DNA of 64,000 nucleotides from Eublepharis macularius (taxonomy: Eukaryota > Chordata > Lepidosauria > Squamata > Eublepharidae). Both the position numbers and the translations under genes were made by a program. The stretch is taken from the NCBI RefSeq assembly GCF_028583425.1, contig NC_072795.1, positions 9,199,001 through 9,263,000 on the forward strand, read 5' to 3'. Positions within the stretch are counted from its first letter, which is position 1, and each line of letters begins with the position of its first letter. The notes under the pieces were generated by a model. That model worked only from the letters and a program-made list of their open reading frames with translations. It was not told the DNA's origin and searched no databases. Positions 1-10,290 of the stretch are shown piece after piece.

Positions 1-53
1 AGAAATTGGAGCTTCCTTATACAATAGCAATCACAGTAGCAATCACAATCGCA

Positions 54-272
54 ATAGCTACACTTATATATCACTCTTTTAGACAGATTAGTGCCTCACT
101 CAGAGCAGTTAACAAGTTAGTGTTATTATTATCCCCACAATACAGCTGGGGAGCTGGGCTGAGAGGAGGGGCTTATCCAAGGCCACCTATGGAGCTCATG
201 GCAGTCGTCGGATTTGGAACAGCAGAGTAATGATTTGCAGCCGAACCACTTAACCACTGTGCTACAGCAGGT
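54..272 (-). repeat. tRNA-derived SINE copy
   Basis: Read on the minus strand the right end begins with a tRNA-like head: an A-box-like TAGCACAGTGGTTAAG near 265-250 and a degenerate B box (GTTCCAAATCC) near 220-210. The left part (about 90-150) resembles the LINE-like tail shared with other SINEs here (CTCAGAGCAGTTAACAAG, then TTATTATTATCCCCACAA). It lies in intron 1 of CYP2 gene A. It is a retroposon, not a tRNA gene. Confidence 0.6.
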
Positions 273-279
273 CTCTGCC

Positions 280-596
280 TCCCCTGTTTATTTTGCAAAA
301 GAGAGGGAAAGAAGGAAAGAAAGACATCCTGTAGCAGTGACTGACTGAGCTTTTCCAAGGGGCAAGGCAGGCACTATATGATGAGATGTTAGAAAGAGAA
401 TATTAGCGCAAGAAAAGGAAAGGGAGATGAAACAGGAAAAGGACAGAATCTGAGATGGAAAGGGAAGAAGGAAAGAAGGAGAGTGCACATGGCCAAGAAC
501 TGAAGAGGTAAGAAAGGAGCAAGTGCATACGTTGATATTAATTCAGCTGGTTTGTTTGAATTTAACCTCTTTTTTCTCTTTTCATGAAAACCGAAG
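280..596 (+). other. 3' end of gene A intron 1, purine-rich
   Basis: Purine-rich sequence (GAAAG/GGAAG runs, about 298-490) followed by the pyrimidine tract and acceptor AG at 595-596. The stretch around 478-515 resembles 60791-60830 in front of exon 2 of gene C, and the last about 60 bases before each exon 2 also resemble one another. This indicates that the two genes arose by duplication. No gene is seen here. Confidence 0.55.
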
Positions 597-760
597 TTGG
601 CAAAGCAATATGGCAGCATTTACACTCTATGGATGGGATCGATGCCTATGGTTTTTCTTACTGGATACCAAGCAGTGAAAGAAGGGCTCATAAATCAGTC
701 TGAAAACTTTGCCAACCGACCACAGACCCCCTTTTATCAAAGCTTTAACAAAAGAAAAGG
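597..760 (+). pseudogene. CYP2 gene A exon 2 (frameshifted)
   Basis: Encodes the YGSIYTLWMGS start and the AVKEGLINQSENFANRP segment, parallel to gene C exon 2. It is 164 bp instead of the CYP2-standard 163. Compared with gene C, the extra base is a G at about 742 (CAAAGCTTT here, CAAACTTTA there). Removing it restores a QTLTKEK-like end and the usual phase. The acceptor AG is at 595-596 and the donor GT at 761-762. Confidence 0.8.
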
Positions 761-1589
761 GTAAATTTTTTTTTTAAAAAACTTTAAAAAAATTTTTTTT
801 AGGAAAGTACATAAGCAGAACTAATATACTGAGCAAACAACACATTCATTTCGCAAATTAAAAACTAATGAAGAAAGAAAATGTACACAGTTCTGGTCAT
901 TTCTTTCTTATCTATCAATTTCTAAGGATGTTTTTGAAAAATGTAGCCAATTTTTCCCAATTTTGACGTCTAAAATATTCCTTGATATATATCTGGGGAA
1001 AGAGGTGGTTGAACTCACAAGTAGTACGCAGCAAGCTGCTTCGGGATTCGGGTATTTAAATGCTTTGGTATGCTCCTTAATGATTCGGGAATCTTTACAG
1101 AGCATACCAAAGCTCAAAGCAGCACTTTTCTTGCCATTTGCAAATGGTAACAAAAATATTGCTTTCAAAAGCCAGTTGCTTTTCAGCTGATGGGAGGGCC
1201 TGCTTTGGAAGTGCAGCATTGGAGAAATTGACGTTGAAATTGACGAAGATAAGTGATAGTATTTACAGATTCAAGAAAGCTGGCCGAGATGAAGAAATAC
1301 CGAAACGAGCAAATGTACTACAAACGTACATCAGACACATACTATTAGAATAACAGATCTTATTTGCAGAAAATTCAGAAAGACCAAGCAAAAGAACTCT
1401 GTATTTCTGGCTGGTGAAATTTGGAGATAGAAAGTGCCCTGAATTTTTATCACCCTTTTAATCCATTATACATAAACCTGCTGGATAACAAAAGAGGCTT
1501 GATCCGAGAAAGGACTTTGGGGGAGATCACTACTAATTTGAATGAAGCTGATCTTCTGGAATTACAAATGATTTTCAGTTTATAGAGAT
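761..1589. other. Gene A intron 2, left part
   Basis: No coding signal. An exact 14-base inverted repeat (GCTTTGGTATGCTC at 1062-1075 and its complement at 1100-1113), flanked by further loosely inverted sequence (GCAAGCTGCTT near 1031, AAAGCAGCA near 1116), suggests a small MITE-like element at about 1028-1140. Confidence 0.35.
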
Positions 1590-1725
1590 GAGCCAACCTG
1601 AAGAAAATGATTACTTCGAGGGTGGACTTTATGCCATTATATTCTGCAGAGGTCTCTTCACTTCCAAAGCTCTGCCCTCTCCAGAATCCACACTGAATTT
1701 CCTGGAATTCATAGAAGAGACTTTC
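1590..1725 (+). repeat. Fragment of the GTTGCCAAC-type MITE
   Basis: Sequence such as GGTGGACTTTATGCCATTAT, CTTCCAAAGCTCTGCCC and TTTCCTGGAATT parallels the better copy at 14128-14322 and the copy at about 63130-63402. Its ends are not resolved. Confidence 0.4.
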
Positions 1726-1894
1726 TGCTCAGTATAGTAAACTCATCACATTGTTGTCTCAGTAACACTTTTCTCTTGAGGTCAGCATCCAGAAGGAAAA
1801 TTTTAGACCAATTTAAAAAAAAAAAACATATGCAGTACACAAATTGGTTGAGTAACTGTGGCATCACCACATTTCTTAAATTATGAGTAGCTTC

Positions 1895-2395
1895 GTAAAG
1901 GCATGGATGTCATTTAGGTTTACATTTCATAGCCTGACAATAAGCCCGGCATATCTTTGGGACCGCCTCTCCCTGTACTTTCCCTGGAGACCGCTTCGAT
2001 CAGCGGATAAATGTTTACTGGTGGTCCCCAGACCTAAGGAAGCCCGCCTCGCTTCAACCAGGGCCAGGGCCTTTTCAGTCCTGGCCCCAGCCTGGTGGAA
2101 CGCTCTGTCACTGGAGATCTGGGCCCAGCGGGACATATTATCATTCCGCTGGGCCTGTAAGACAGAGCTGTTCCACCAGGCGTTCGGTGGTTGAAGGGGC
2201 GGTGCCATGTCGGCCTCCCACCTTTGGAGTGGGGGAGGGTTCTCCCCACCATTGCACTTGGTTAATTTATTTCATTATTGTTTTGTATATTGATTTTAGT
2301 ATTGTTGTTTTCTTGTTTTTATCGATTTTAAACGGTTCACCGCCCAGAGCCCCTGGGATGGGCGGTATATAAATTGAAATATAAATAAATAAAAA
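1895..2395 (+). mobile_element. CR1-type LINE 3' end
   Basis: The + strand shows the typical C-terminal tail of squamate CR1-like ORF2: a DRLSLYFPWRPLRSADKC-like stretch, then RARAFSVLAPAWWN. The 3' UTR ends in GGGATGGGCGGTATATAAAT and an A-rich tail. It is 5' truncated and carries no intact gene. Confidence 0.7.
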
Positions 2396-2466
2396 TAAAT
2401 TAATTAAAAAAAAACTGGTAGGTTTTTTTTGTGAGCTAATTTCTCATTGATCTTTGATGGCTTTAG

Positions 2467-2616
2467 GTATTATACTTTCAAACGGCCATACTTGGAAGCA
2501 GCAGAGGAAGTTTGGACTAGTTACCCTGCGGAAGCTGGGACTGGGGAAGAAAGGCATGGAGCACCAAATACAAGAGGAAGCCCATCAGCTTGTTGAGACT
2601 TTTGCACATACAAAGG
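2467..2616 (+). CDS. CYP2 gene A exon 3
   Basis: 150 bp, the CYP2-standard length, with CTTTAG acceptor and GTATG donor. In its proper phase it encodes SNGHTWKQQRKFGL, then the LRKLGLGKKGMEHQIQEEA segment (C helix with the WxxxR haem-propionate motif: W, K, Q, Q, R). Open in this phase, but out of frame with exon 2 as the sequence stands. Confidence 0.85.
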
Positions 2617-2719
2617 GTATGCAATACTAGGAAACTAAGCAGACACACATCCCAGTTTGCAGAAATCCTAACATGGCCTGCTTCCAAATTGCAGGTTTTC
2701 CCAAGTCTGACAAAGAGTA

Positions 2720-2935
2720 TTTTTATTTTATTTATTTATATTTATTTATTTGGTTGTTTTATGTTGTTTATAGTTCACCTTTCTCAATGGGACTCCAGGT
2801 GGATTTAGACAGAATAAGACAATGCGATCAATAGTTGGTACATTCAATAGTGTATTGGTTGCAGAAATATGAAAAAAGCAGAAATCTGATACAGAACTGA
2901 AACCCAAGTTATTTAACAAAACATACCTGGATAGC
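2720..2935 (-). mobile_element. LINE 3' UTR fragment
   Basis: Minus-strand LINE tail with the motif GGTGGACTATAAAC-like next to an A-rich run (here TTTATTTATTTAT on +). The same sequence recurs at 11190-11720 and 38115-38560. In the 11190 copy it is attached to the end of a LINE ORF. Confidence 0.5.
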
Positions 2936-3020
2936 CCAGGAGAGCCTGATCTGGTCAGATCTCAGAAGCTAAGCATGGTCAGCCTTGGTTAGTAATTGGA
3001 TGGGAGACCTCCAACAAAGA
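2935..3020 (+). repeat. 5S-rRNA-derived SINE fragment (Sauria type)
   Basis: Contains CTGATCTGGTCAGATCTCAG, AAGCTAAGCATGGTC and AATTGGATGGGAGACC, the internal promoter region of 5S rRNA as used in 5S-derived Sauria SINEs. Truncated; not a 5S gene. Confidence 0.65.
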
Positions 3021-3703
3021 CCAAGGTTGCAGGGCAACTGAATGTGAGGCTGCCCTCTCAGCTGCCCCACGCTGCCGCCACCAGCACACGCTCCTATGCA
3101 AGCCAGGCACAGCCGGCTGCCCTGGGGTAGATCCCTACTGCACCACTCCCATAAACCTTACCTAAGCAGGCAGCAGGAAAGGTACCAGTAATAAATAATA
3201 GCTTGGCCCAGAGCCTGGCAGCAGCCCTGGAACTTGAAGAGGTAGATCCCTATCCCACCACACACAAAGAAATTTCAAGCTCCAATGCACTCTTCCTATC
3301 TCTCTCAAAATGCCAACAACAACTGTCTCTCCCTCACTGTCTCCAAAACAGAGCTGGGAGCCCCCCTCCCGCACTACTCTTTGCTTCCTTGTAACAAATT
3401 TGGAGCTCCACACTTGAAAGGAAGACCTGCCTATCAAGCTAAATTGGGCTTAGATTGGGGTTTCCAGGGCAACAGCAGGAGTTCATATAGAGTCCAGGCA
3501 GTCCCTGCCTCTGGTTGCCAAGGGAATTGATTGCAGGTGCCAGACTGTTTGGCTTGATGAACAGCAATGAACAGCAACGAACAAGGCTTGCAATGGCCAC
3601 CTGTTCGTTTAGAATGGGGCCTCACGAATAGCTTGTTCGCAAACAGCTGATTGGTCTGTTTGTGGCTTTTTAAAGTTCGTATTACTGTTCGTGCCCATCT
3701 CTA
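3021..3703 (+). mobile_element. hAT-like nonautonomous element ending TGCCCATCTCTA
   Basis: The right end GTTCGTGCCCATCTCTA matches the terminus of the MITE at 62579-62744. The interior (about 3350-3650) recurs inverted at about 34490-34760: ATTTGGAGCTCCACACTTGA, TTGATGAACAGCAATGAACA. The left end is not resolved. Confidence 0.45.
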
Positions 3704-4289
3704 GTTACAGTTTCGATAGACTTTAAAATTACAATAAAACATAATGAAACAGTAGCAACACCAATTTTCATAAAACACAGTTCCAACAGTGTTTAGTGCA
3801 GCCCACCACTGCTAACAAGGTTGGGAATTCCTCGAGAGCATTTGGGAATCCAGAAGGATCCATGAGCCTCCGTGGACAGATCACCTTAACAGAGCCCCTC
3901 CTCTTTTTGCAGGGTCTTGAGCCCTATTCACCCTTGTCTTCAGTAGATAATGATCAGATTTTTTGAATAATTCAGTATTGTGTAGTTGGCGGCAAGCCAG
4001 GAGAGTGGGAGTCTTCCAGCCTCCTCAAGACTATACCATGGGGGGGGGGGGGGTTACAATGGAGTCTGCACATGTACAGGCATACTTGACACCCCCAAAT
4101 TACATTTGAGCTTGTTTGGAGGTTCTAGCAGGGGAGCGCAGCTATCGTATACCCTTGACCGAAGAACGGTACACTCCTTCTATCTGGGATGGTCGTCCTC
4201 TTCCACCGAGCGCGCAGCTTCGGGAGGGACGCACATGGAGCGGTGAGGGAGGAAGGGGACACCCGCCTAGCCAGCCAGATCAGCCGAAT
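3704..4289. other. Gene A intron 3, unassigned
   Basis: Contains a LINE-tail-like stretch (about 3880-4110, with GCCAGGAGAGTGGGAGTCTTCC, also seen at 11581) and a run of 12 G at about 4040-4051. The joined frames at 3986-4313 have no recognisable product. Confidence 0.35.
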
Positions 4290-4935
4290 CAACCCTGGCG
4301 ATCAATGGGGTGACAGATGTCGCAGCCAGATCGCCCTCGCCCTTATAAAATTAAAACTAAAGGATCTCGATTACAGCAGTACTCTCCAGAGAGCCAGGCG
4401 TACATGTTCGGGCTTATCCCTGGGACTTTCACCCCCAGAGGCTATTCCATCTTATTGCTATTCTTTAAAGATTCCAGCTCAACGCAGAGCCTTCACATTG
4501 GCTAGACTTAACTCCTTCCCCTCTAAAGTGCTTTCTGGTCGTTTCTCTGGACTCCCTTATTCTGAACGAGTTTGTGACTGTGGACAAGGAAAGTTAGAGA
4601 CCTTGGATCATATAATAGTTTTTTGCCCTAAGTGGAGTAAGGAAAGAGAGAGATTTATTATTCCTATTATGTTAAAAGAAAAGCTTCCCTTCCTTCCTTG
4701 GGCAATCTCAGTGCTACTGTCTGATAACTTTCATGACAATCAAACCTCTGCTATAGTGGCTTCCTTTTTAGCCACGGTGATAAAGAAACAAAATCTTCAT
4801 GAGCTTAGATAGTTTAAAGTGATAATGACAAGTTATGTCTGTGTGAGTTGGGTCTGTTCAAGTGTACAGTTCATATTTTGTTGGTGTTTGTATGGCTTAT
4901 GGCTTCGGCCGGAAAAGCAATAAACAATAAAATAA
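4290..4935 (+). mobile_element. Non-LTR LINE ORF2 C-terminus and 3' UTR
   Basis: An open frame through 4812 ends with a CCHC-like zinc motif: VCDCG, then ETLDHIIVFCPKW. Upstream are RRAFTLARLNSFPS and GRFSGLPYSERV, recognisable in vertebrate non-LTR ORF2 C-termini. The 3' UTR ends GGCTTCGGCCGGAAAAGCAA followed by AATAAACAATAAA. Clade is probably L2/Vingi-like; not certain. 5' truncated. Confidence 0.55.
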
Positions 4936-5001
4936 AATATTCATATTCATTTGAGCTTGTTGAGCCATGCACTGATCACTTCAGGTTTAAAGGTCACAAA
5001 C

Positions 5002-5270
5002 TGAGAGCCTGTTGGGTATAATGGTTAAGAGCGGCAGGACTCTAATCTGGAGAGCCGGGTTTGATTCCCCACTCCTCTACTTGAAGCCAGCTGGGTGACT
5101 TTGGGCTAGTCACAGCTCTCTGGACCTCTCTCAGCCCCACCCACCTCACAGGGTGTTTTGTTGTGAGGATAATAATGACATACTTTGTAAACCACTCTGA
5201 GTAGACGTTATGTTGTCCTGAAGGGTGGTATATAAATCGAATGTTGTTGTTCTTGTTATTATTATATTGT
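5002..5270 (+). repeat. tRNA-derived SINE with LINE-like tail
   Basis: Head with A-box-like GTTGGGTATAATGGTTAAGAG and B box GGTTTGATTCC, a body GAAGCCAGCTGGGTGACTTT, and a tail CTTTGTAAACCACTCTGAG ending in TATATAAATCGAATGTTGTTG. The tail resembles L2-type LINE 3' ends. The same SINE occurs at 20018-20268, 33300-34056, 35650-35908 and, as a tail, at 44070-44140. Confidence 0.7.
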
Positions 5271-6119
5271 AACCTAGCAAGATCAATACAGGAGGAAGCT
5301 GACATTTCCTAGGGCAAGTCTTGTAAAATCTTTTAGTTACCAGACATCAGCTGATGTTTCCTACGGCGAGTCTTTTAAAAGCTTCACATTACAAAAAACT
5401 GCCACAGGTTTGTCACTTTCCTATCTTCCACTGCATCAAAGATACCAGAGGGAATAATGTTTTGGAATAGAACTTGGCTTGGGTATGACTCTTAATTAAT
5501 CCTGTGGCTAACAGCTCTTGTGTGAAGTCAACTAGATAAAGACAAGATTTTTGAAGTTTATTTGATATGACACAGAGCAATCCTGGTTGGGCGGGGAGAC
5601 AAAAGCACGCAGGAAGTCAACTAGCAGTCGTGTCAGTGTATCTCAGAGATATACCGGCATAAGACAGAGTTGCACTAGTGCAGCCCCCCAGCACCATCAC
5701 GCAGGTCAAAGGCACTGGCACAGCGCTGTTGTCGCCATCCGTTGGTTGGCTGCTGTTATCAGTCCTTGTGCTAGCATAAAATGGGGTAAGTAGAGAGTAG
5801 CAGAAGCTAGTCATCTCCCTAAACAACTCCAGGTTGAGAATGCCCTCTGGAAGCAGTGGAAATTTACATTATCAAAAAAGAAAGCACGTAGGCAACCATC
5901 CAATGGGGAAAGCAGACTGCACCCTCCAGCCATGCCCCCCCCCCCCAAAATCCTAGCAGAGCAAAAGATGCCACTACAGCCACAGCCACAGCCAATCACT
6001 TCCTTGCCAATGGTGGCCAACCCCCCCCCCCCAGCACCCCTCATTTCCCTCAGTTCTACATAAACCTCAGGCAGGATGCCCCTTTAATCAGTGGATAGGG
6101 CACGCAGCTCTGACTCTGA
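5271..6119. other. Gene A intron 3, no gene seen
   Basis: Unassigned intronic sequence with homopolymer C runs at about 5937-5946 and 6021-6032. The short frames around 5587-6044 have no recognisable domain. Confidence 0.4.
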
Positions 6120-6235
6120 AAAACTCATACCTAGGAAATCTCGTTGGTCTTTAAAGTGCTACTAGACCCAAATCTTGCTCTTCTACTACAGACCAACAAG
6201 GCTACCCAGCTGGAAACTATCATTGGACTTCACAA
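6120..6235 (+). mobile_element. Penelope-type 3' UTR relic
   Basis: Shows GTTGGTCTTTAAAGTGCTACT and CTACTACAGACCAACAAGGC, the consensus found next to the ribozyme-like cores elsewhere in this window. The ribozyme core itself is lost (GAAAAACTCATACCTAGG at the left end). Confidence 0.45.
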
Positions 6236-8350
6236 TTTGCAGTACAAAAAGGTCTGGGGTGTTCCACTCTGTCCACTCTGTCTTGTTGTTTGTGACTGAA
6301 CAAGACTAGCTCCATGCCCTTCCCTGCCCCATTTCCTTCCCACCTTAGGGCTGCCTCTTTACATGGGCTCTGATTCAGGGATGCCCATGATGGCTGTGGT
6401 TAGCCATTCCCTTCCTCTGGCTGTCTGCTTTCAGCTGCAAAACATAGCCGGTGTCCAGGATCTGATAAGCCATACAGTTCAGCAGCCTTGCCATCATACA
6501 TGTCCCTGAACTCACTCATGTTCAGGAGTATCCCTGAGACATTCTAGACCACCACCACCATCTCTGAAAGCTTGTCACTGGGATCCCTGGCCCAAGAGTT
6601 CTCCATCACCTCCCCCATCTGGGCCGTGGGAATGTGTCCATGGGATACTGTGTGGAGGAGGGGGTAGACCTAGCCATCTACAAGCAGGTGTCAAAGCCCA
6701 GGTCCCCTGACTGTCATCCCAGACTAACCCAGCAGGGCAACTGACTATGTAGCCAGCAGTTGGTTGAGGCTGGATGTGGAGAAGTCAGTACATTTTGTAT
6801 GCTATCTGAGAACTTGGCTATGAGGTCTGTGAAGATGTCCTGATAATCACCAGGGGCCAGGATATGCAGGCTGTAGATGCAGTGACAGTAGTAATATGTC
6901 CGGGGTCTGGGTCCCAGCCCCCAGACTTGGTAGGAGGGAACAGCAGGTCAACCGGTCTGACAGGCATACAGAGGGGGCAGCCAGCAGCCAGCAAGCCAAC
7001 TGGTCAGCCAGCAGACAGCAGGTCAACTGGTCGGCCAGCTGACAGCAGGTCAACCGGTCTGACTGGCAGGCAGAGGGGGCAGCCGGGGAACAGCAGGCCA
7101 ACCCCTCCCATGGGCAAATGGGGCCAGAACCTGTCAGTGCCAGGGAAAAGGGGCAAAGGCCCAGGGCCTCAGGAGGCAGGGGGAGACAGAGAGAGGCCAG
7201 CGAGTCCCACTCCCCTAGGGAAGGAAAGGGGACTAAGCAAGGCGGAAGGGGGCAAGGGCAGAGGGATTGGGGGCCCAGCAGTCACCCACCCAAAGGCCTT
7301 ACCTGAGGAGGAGAAGCAGCAGCAGCCCCAACAACCCAAAGCCACGGCCCAGCTAGAAAATAGTAGCCTGGCCCAGGAGTTGCCAAAAGCCAAGCCACTC
7401 CAGGTGGGGCTAGTGGAGGCACTCTGCATGAAGCCCTGGGCAACCAGCCAAGGAGCCGCAGCTGGTCCCACCTTCAACCATCAGCTCAGCCAGGGAGGCC
7501 AGGCTGCTAGCCAGGGAACTGCAGCTGGACAGGCCTTCAGCAATCAGCCAAGGCAGGGAGGCTGGGCAACCAGGGAACAAGGCACAGCTGGTGCTGGTCA
7601 GTGGGGCCAGATCAGCTACCCCAGCTGCAACTGCTTGGTGCAGCCCAAGACCAGGCTGGAAGAGGGGTGGGACAGTAGAAGGAAGCCCTATAAAAGCTGG
7701 CTGGGAAGAGCCCTGGGGTGGTGGATGTGAGTAAGGAGCGATGATGTGGAGTGAGAGTGGTGCAATGCAAGAGTGGAGGTTTGGAGGAGAGTTCTGGAAG
7801 GAGGGGATGAAGAAGGACACCGGGGGCAAGCAGGCCAGGTTGAGCAGGCCAGCGAGTGGACTGAGAGGGAGTCTGGGTGAGGGATACTGCCCCTCCTTCC
7901 ACAGAGCAGGGTCCTGCAGCATCCCTGCCCCCCCTATGATGTCAGGAGCAGACCGCCCAGTGCCACACCCAGTGGCAGCAGCGGCAAGCCCTGACACAAT
8001 ATACTTAGGGCTCCTCCTGCAGGGCAGTGGAAGCAATGTGTGCAGGTATTTAATTCTTTTGTTTTTCCGTTTCAGCTTCCTTCTTTCCAGTCCCCTCCTT
8101 TATGTAAAACTCCCTCTTTTGAAATCAAACGGAGACATTGTACATGCAATTAAATAAGAGAAGTTGGACATAATTCTAGGTTTGTTTAAAACTTTTGAAA
8201 CATATTTGGTATATGAGCTTGGAGTGCAGAAGAGTGAAGTGTTGCATAATATGAGCATTCCAGTCGCTCACAGGATTAAAACCATCACTCTCTGACTATT
8301 TAATTCCTTGCTTAGATTTGACTCAAATGCAACATTCAAGTGTAAATGAA
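6236..8350. repeat. GC-rich, internally repetitive region in intron 3
   Basis: Low-complexity sequence with local repeats of a CAGCAGGTCAACCGGTCTGA unit (about 6943-7095) and a CAGGGAGGC/CAGCCAAGG unit (7440-7600). A TATA-like CCCTATAAAAGC occurs near 7690. Long frames here (up to 288 aa at 6864-7730) are rich in G, Q, P and S and have no domain; I do not regard them as genes. An LTR or satellite origin is possible but not shown. Confidence 0.35.
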
Positions 8351-8352
8351 TG

Positions 8353-8508
8353 CAAATAATTTTATTTTTTTAAAAATTATTTTATTATTTTTTCTAACCA
8401 AAAAAGAAGAAAACAACCACCATCCAAACGACAAACACAGAAAACAAGAGTACAAAAGAAAGTAACAAAAACAAAAATAGACAATGTTGAATCAAATAAT
8501 TTTATTTT
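8353..8508 (-). mobile_element. Short L1 3' end with 16-bp TSD at exon 4 acceptor
   Basis: The 16-bp sequence CAAATAATTTTATTTT is repeated exactly at 8353-8368 and 8493-8508. Between them (8369-8492) lies a minus-strand L1-like 3' tail (T-rich on the left, then CCAAAAAAGAAGAAAACAAC). The right copy runs straight into CAG (8509-8511), the exon 4 acceptor. Confidence 0.65.
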
Positions 8509-8511
8509 CAG

Positions 8512-8672
8512 GGCAGCCCTTCAACCCTGCATTGCCCATCAGAAATTCAGTCACCAATGTCATTTGTGCTGTGGCTTTTGGACACCGCTTTTCCATTGAA
8601 GATGAAGAATTCCTCAGTTTGATGGAAAGCGTTGAAGTTATTTTAGCATTTACAACAAGCATCCCTCATAGT
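8512..8672 (+). CDS. CYP2 gene A exon 4
   Basis: 161 bp, standard length, acceptor TTTTCAG and donor GTGAGT. Encodes QPFNPALPIRNSVTNVICAV, then FGHRFSIEDEEF, matching the region around substrate-recognition sites 2-3 of CYP2 enzymes. Its pyrimidine tract is the right-hand copy of a target-site duplication made by an L1 fragment (8369-8492). Confidence 0.88.
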
Positions 8673-8890
8673 GTGAGTAGTCCTTTTCTTTCTGGCTGAG
8701 TTCAACTGGTCTCTGATGGCCTTAGAAAAGAATTTTTGAAGACTGCAATGAAGTGCTGTTGGATAGGAAGCGTGCCTTGATCCTTTACATTCCTCCCATT
8801 TCCTGCTGAAAATGACCTTCCAATTTGCTTTCCCACCTGAGGAGAAAAAGATATGTGGGTTTCCATATTCTTTCTGGGAGGGAAGGCGGC
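8673..8890. other. Start of gene A intron 4
   Basis: Nothing recognised between the exon 4 donor and the 5S-derived SINE. Confidence 0.4.
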
Positions 8891-9065
8891 ACAGTATAGC
8901 CCAATCTCATCAGATCTTGGAAGGTAAGCAGGATTGGTGCTTGGCTGGGGGACCACCAAGGAAGACTGTGGAGGAAGGCAATAGCAAACCACCCCTGATT
9001 CTCACATGCCTTGACAGCTGGGGTTCCAGGGGTGGCCATAAGTCGATTGCGACTTGGCGGCCAAG
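8891..9065 (+). repeat. 5S-rRNA-derived SINE (Sauria type)
   Basis: Nearly complete copy: CCAATCTCATCAGATCTTGG, AAGGTAAGCAGGATTGG and GGGGACCACC from the 5S promoter region, followed by AGGCAATAGCAAACCACC and a tail GGCCATAAGTCGATTGCGAC typical of Sauria SINEs. Not a functional 5S rRNA gene. Confidence 0.7.
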
Positions 9066-9119
9066 GGCTTTTTTTCTGGGGAAAGAGGTGGGGGAATTCT
9101 TACCTGGGGCAACTCACAG

Positions 9120-10290
9120 GAGAAGGTGGCGCTCCTGTCACTATATGTCAGGGAAGTGACATCATCATGCAGGCCATGGCCACCCTGGGAGCACTCCCAT
9201 GCTCCACAGGGGACCTGATTCAGCCCGGATCTGGCCAAATTTGACTGGATTGTGCCTGATTTGGCTCAGAATGGGCCACTGTGGTGTGAGGAAGCACTCC
9301 CTCGCCCAGCAGCAGCCTGATCCCAGCTGTTTCGGGCCCAATCCTGGCCATTTAGGACTCCTAGGACTGCATGATGACATCACTTCCAGAAAGTGACATC
9401 ATCATGCAGGCCGTGGCCACCCCAGAAGCACTCCCGTGCTCCACAGGGGGCCCAATTTGGGTTGAATCCGCCTGGAACAGGCCACTGTGGCACAGAGGAG
9501 CACTCCCCCACCCAGCAGCAGCCGATCCATGCCTTGTTGGACCCCACTTGGGCCTGGAATAGCAACTGCCACATGAGAGAGCATTCCTTTGCCCTGCAGC
9601 GCCCCAATCCTGGCTGTTTGGGGCCTGATCATGGCCATTTAGGGCCCAAATTGAGCTGAAACAGACCCCAAATGGCCTAGACCAGGCCCGAATTGGCCTG
9701 GAATGGGCTGCTGCTTCATGGGAGAGCACTCCTCCGCCTGACAGCAGCCCAATCCTGGCTGTTTCAGGCCCAATCCTGGCTGTTTAGGGGCCAAATTGTT
9801 CCTAAATGGGCCCTAAACTGCCAGGATCAGGCTTGAGCCAGCCTGGAACAGGCTGTTGTCACATGAGAGAACACTCCCCTGCCCAACATCTGCTCGATCC
9901 TGGCTGTTTCGGGCCTGATCTTGGCCACTTAGGGTCCAATTTTGGTCAAAATGGGCACAAAACAGCCTGAATCATGCCTAAATTGGCCTGGAATGAGCTG
10001 TTGCCACACAGGAGATCACTTGACCATACCAAGCCATTTCAGGCCTGATCCTGGCCATTTCAGGCTCATTATGGCTCAGTTTGGGCCCAAAACAGGCAGA
10101 ATCAGGCCCCAAACGGCCTGGAACAGACTGATGCTGCATGACAGAGCACCCCCCCATCCAGTAGTGGCCCAATTCTGGCCATTTTGGACCCAATCCTGGC
10201 TGTTTGGGGCCTGGATTGGGCTGCTGCTGAGCAGGGGAGTACTCCCCCATTTGGTGGTAGCCTGTTCCAGGCTGTTCCTCCACCCTCCTG
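9120..10290. repeat. Degenerate tandem array with CAATCCTGGCTGTTT motif
   Basis: About 1.2 kb of imperfect repeats built from CCCAATCCTGGCTGTTT, GGCCATTTAGGGCC, AGAGCACTCC and CAGCAGC-type blocks, with spacing of roughly 130-200 bp. The left part carries AAGTGACATCATCATGCAGG twice (9154 and 9393). The same motif set occurs inside the hAT-type element at 11838-12209. All frames here are repeat-derived. Confidence 0.65.

Noticed and set aside
6864-7730. 288-aa open frame on the + strand as a gene
   Set aside because: Composition is dominated by G, Q, P and S, it comes from local repeats, other frames and the opposite strand are open too, and no domain or splice context is visible.
8891-9065. 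5S rRNA gene
   Set aside because: Only the promoter half of 5S is present, diverged and joined to a SINE tail; several such copies are scattered.
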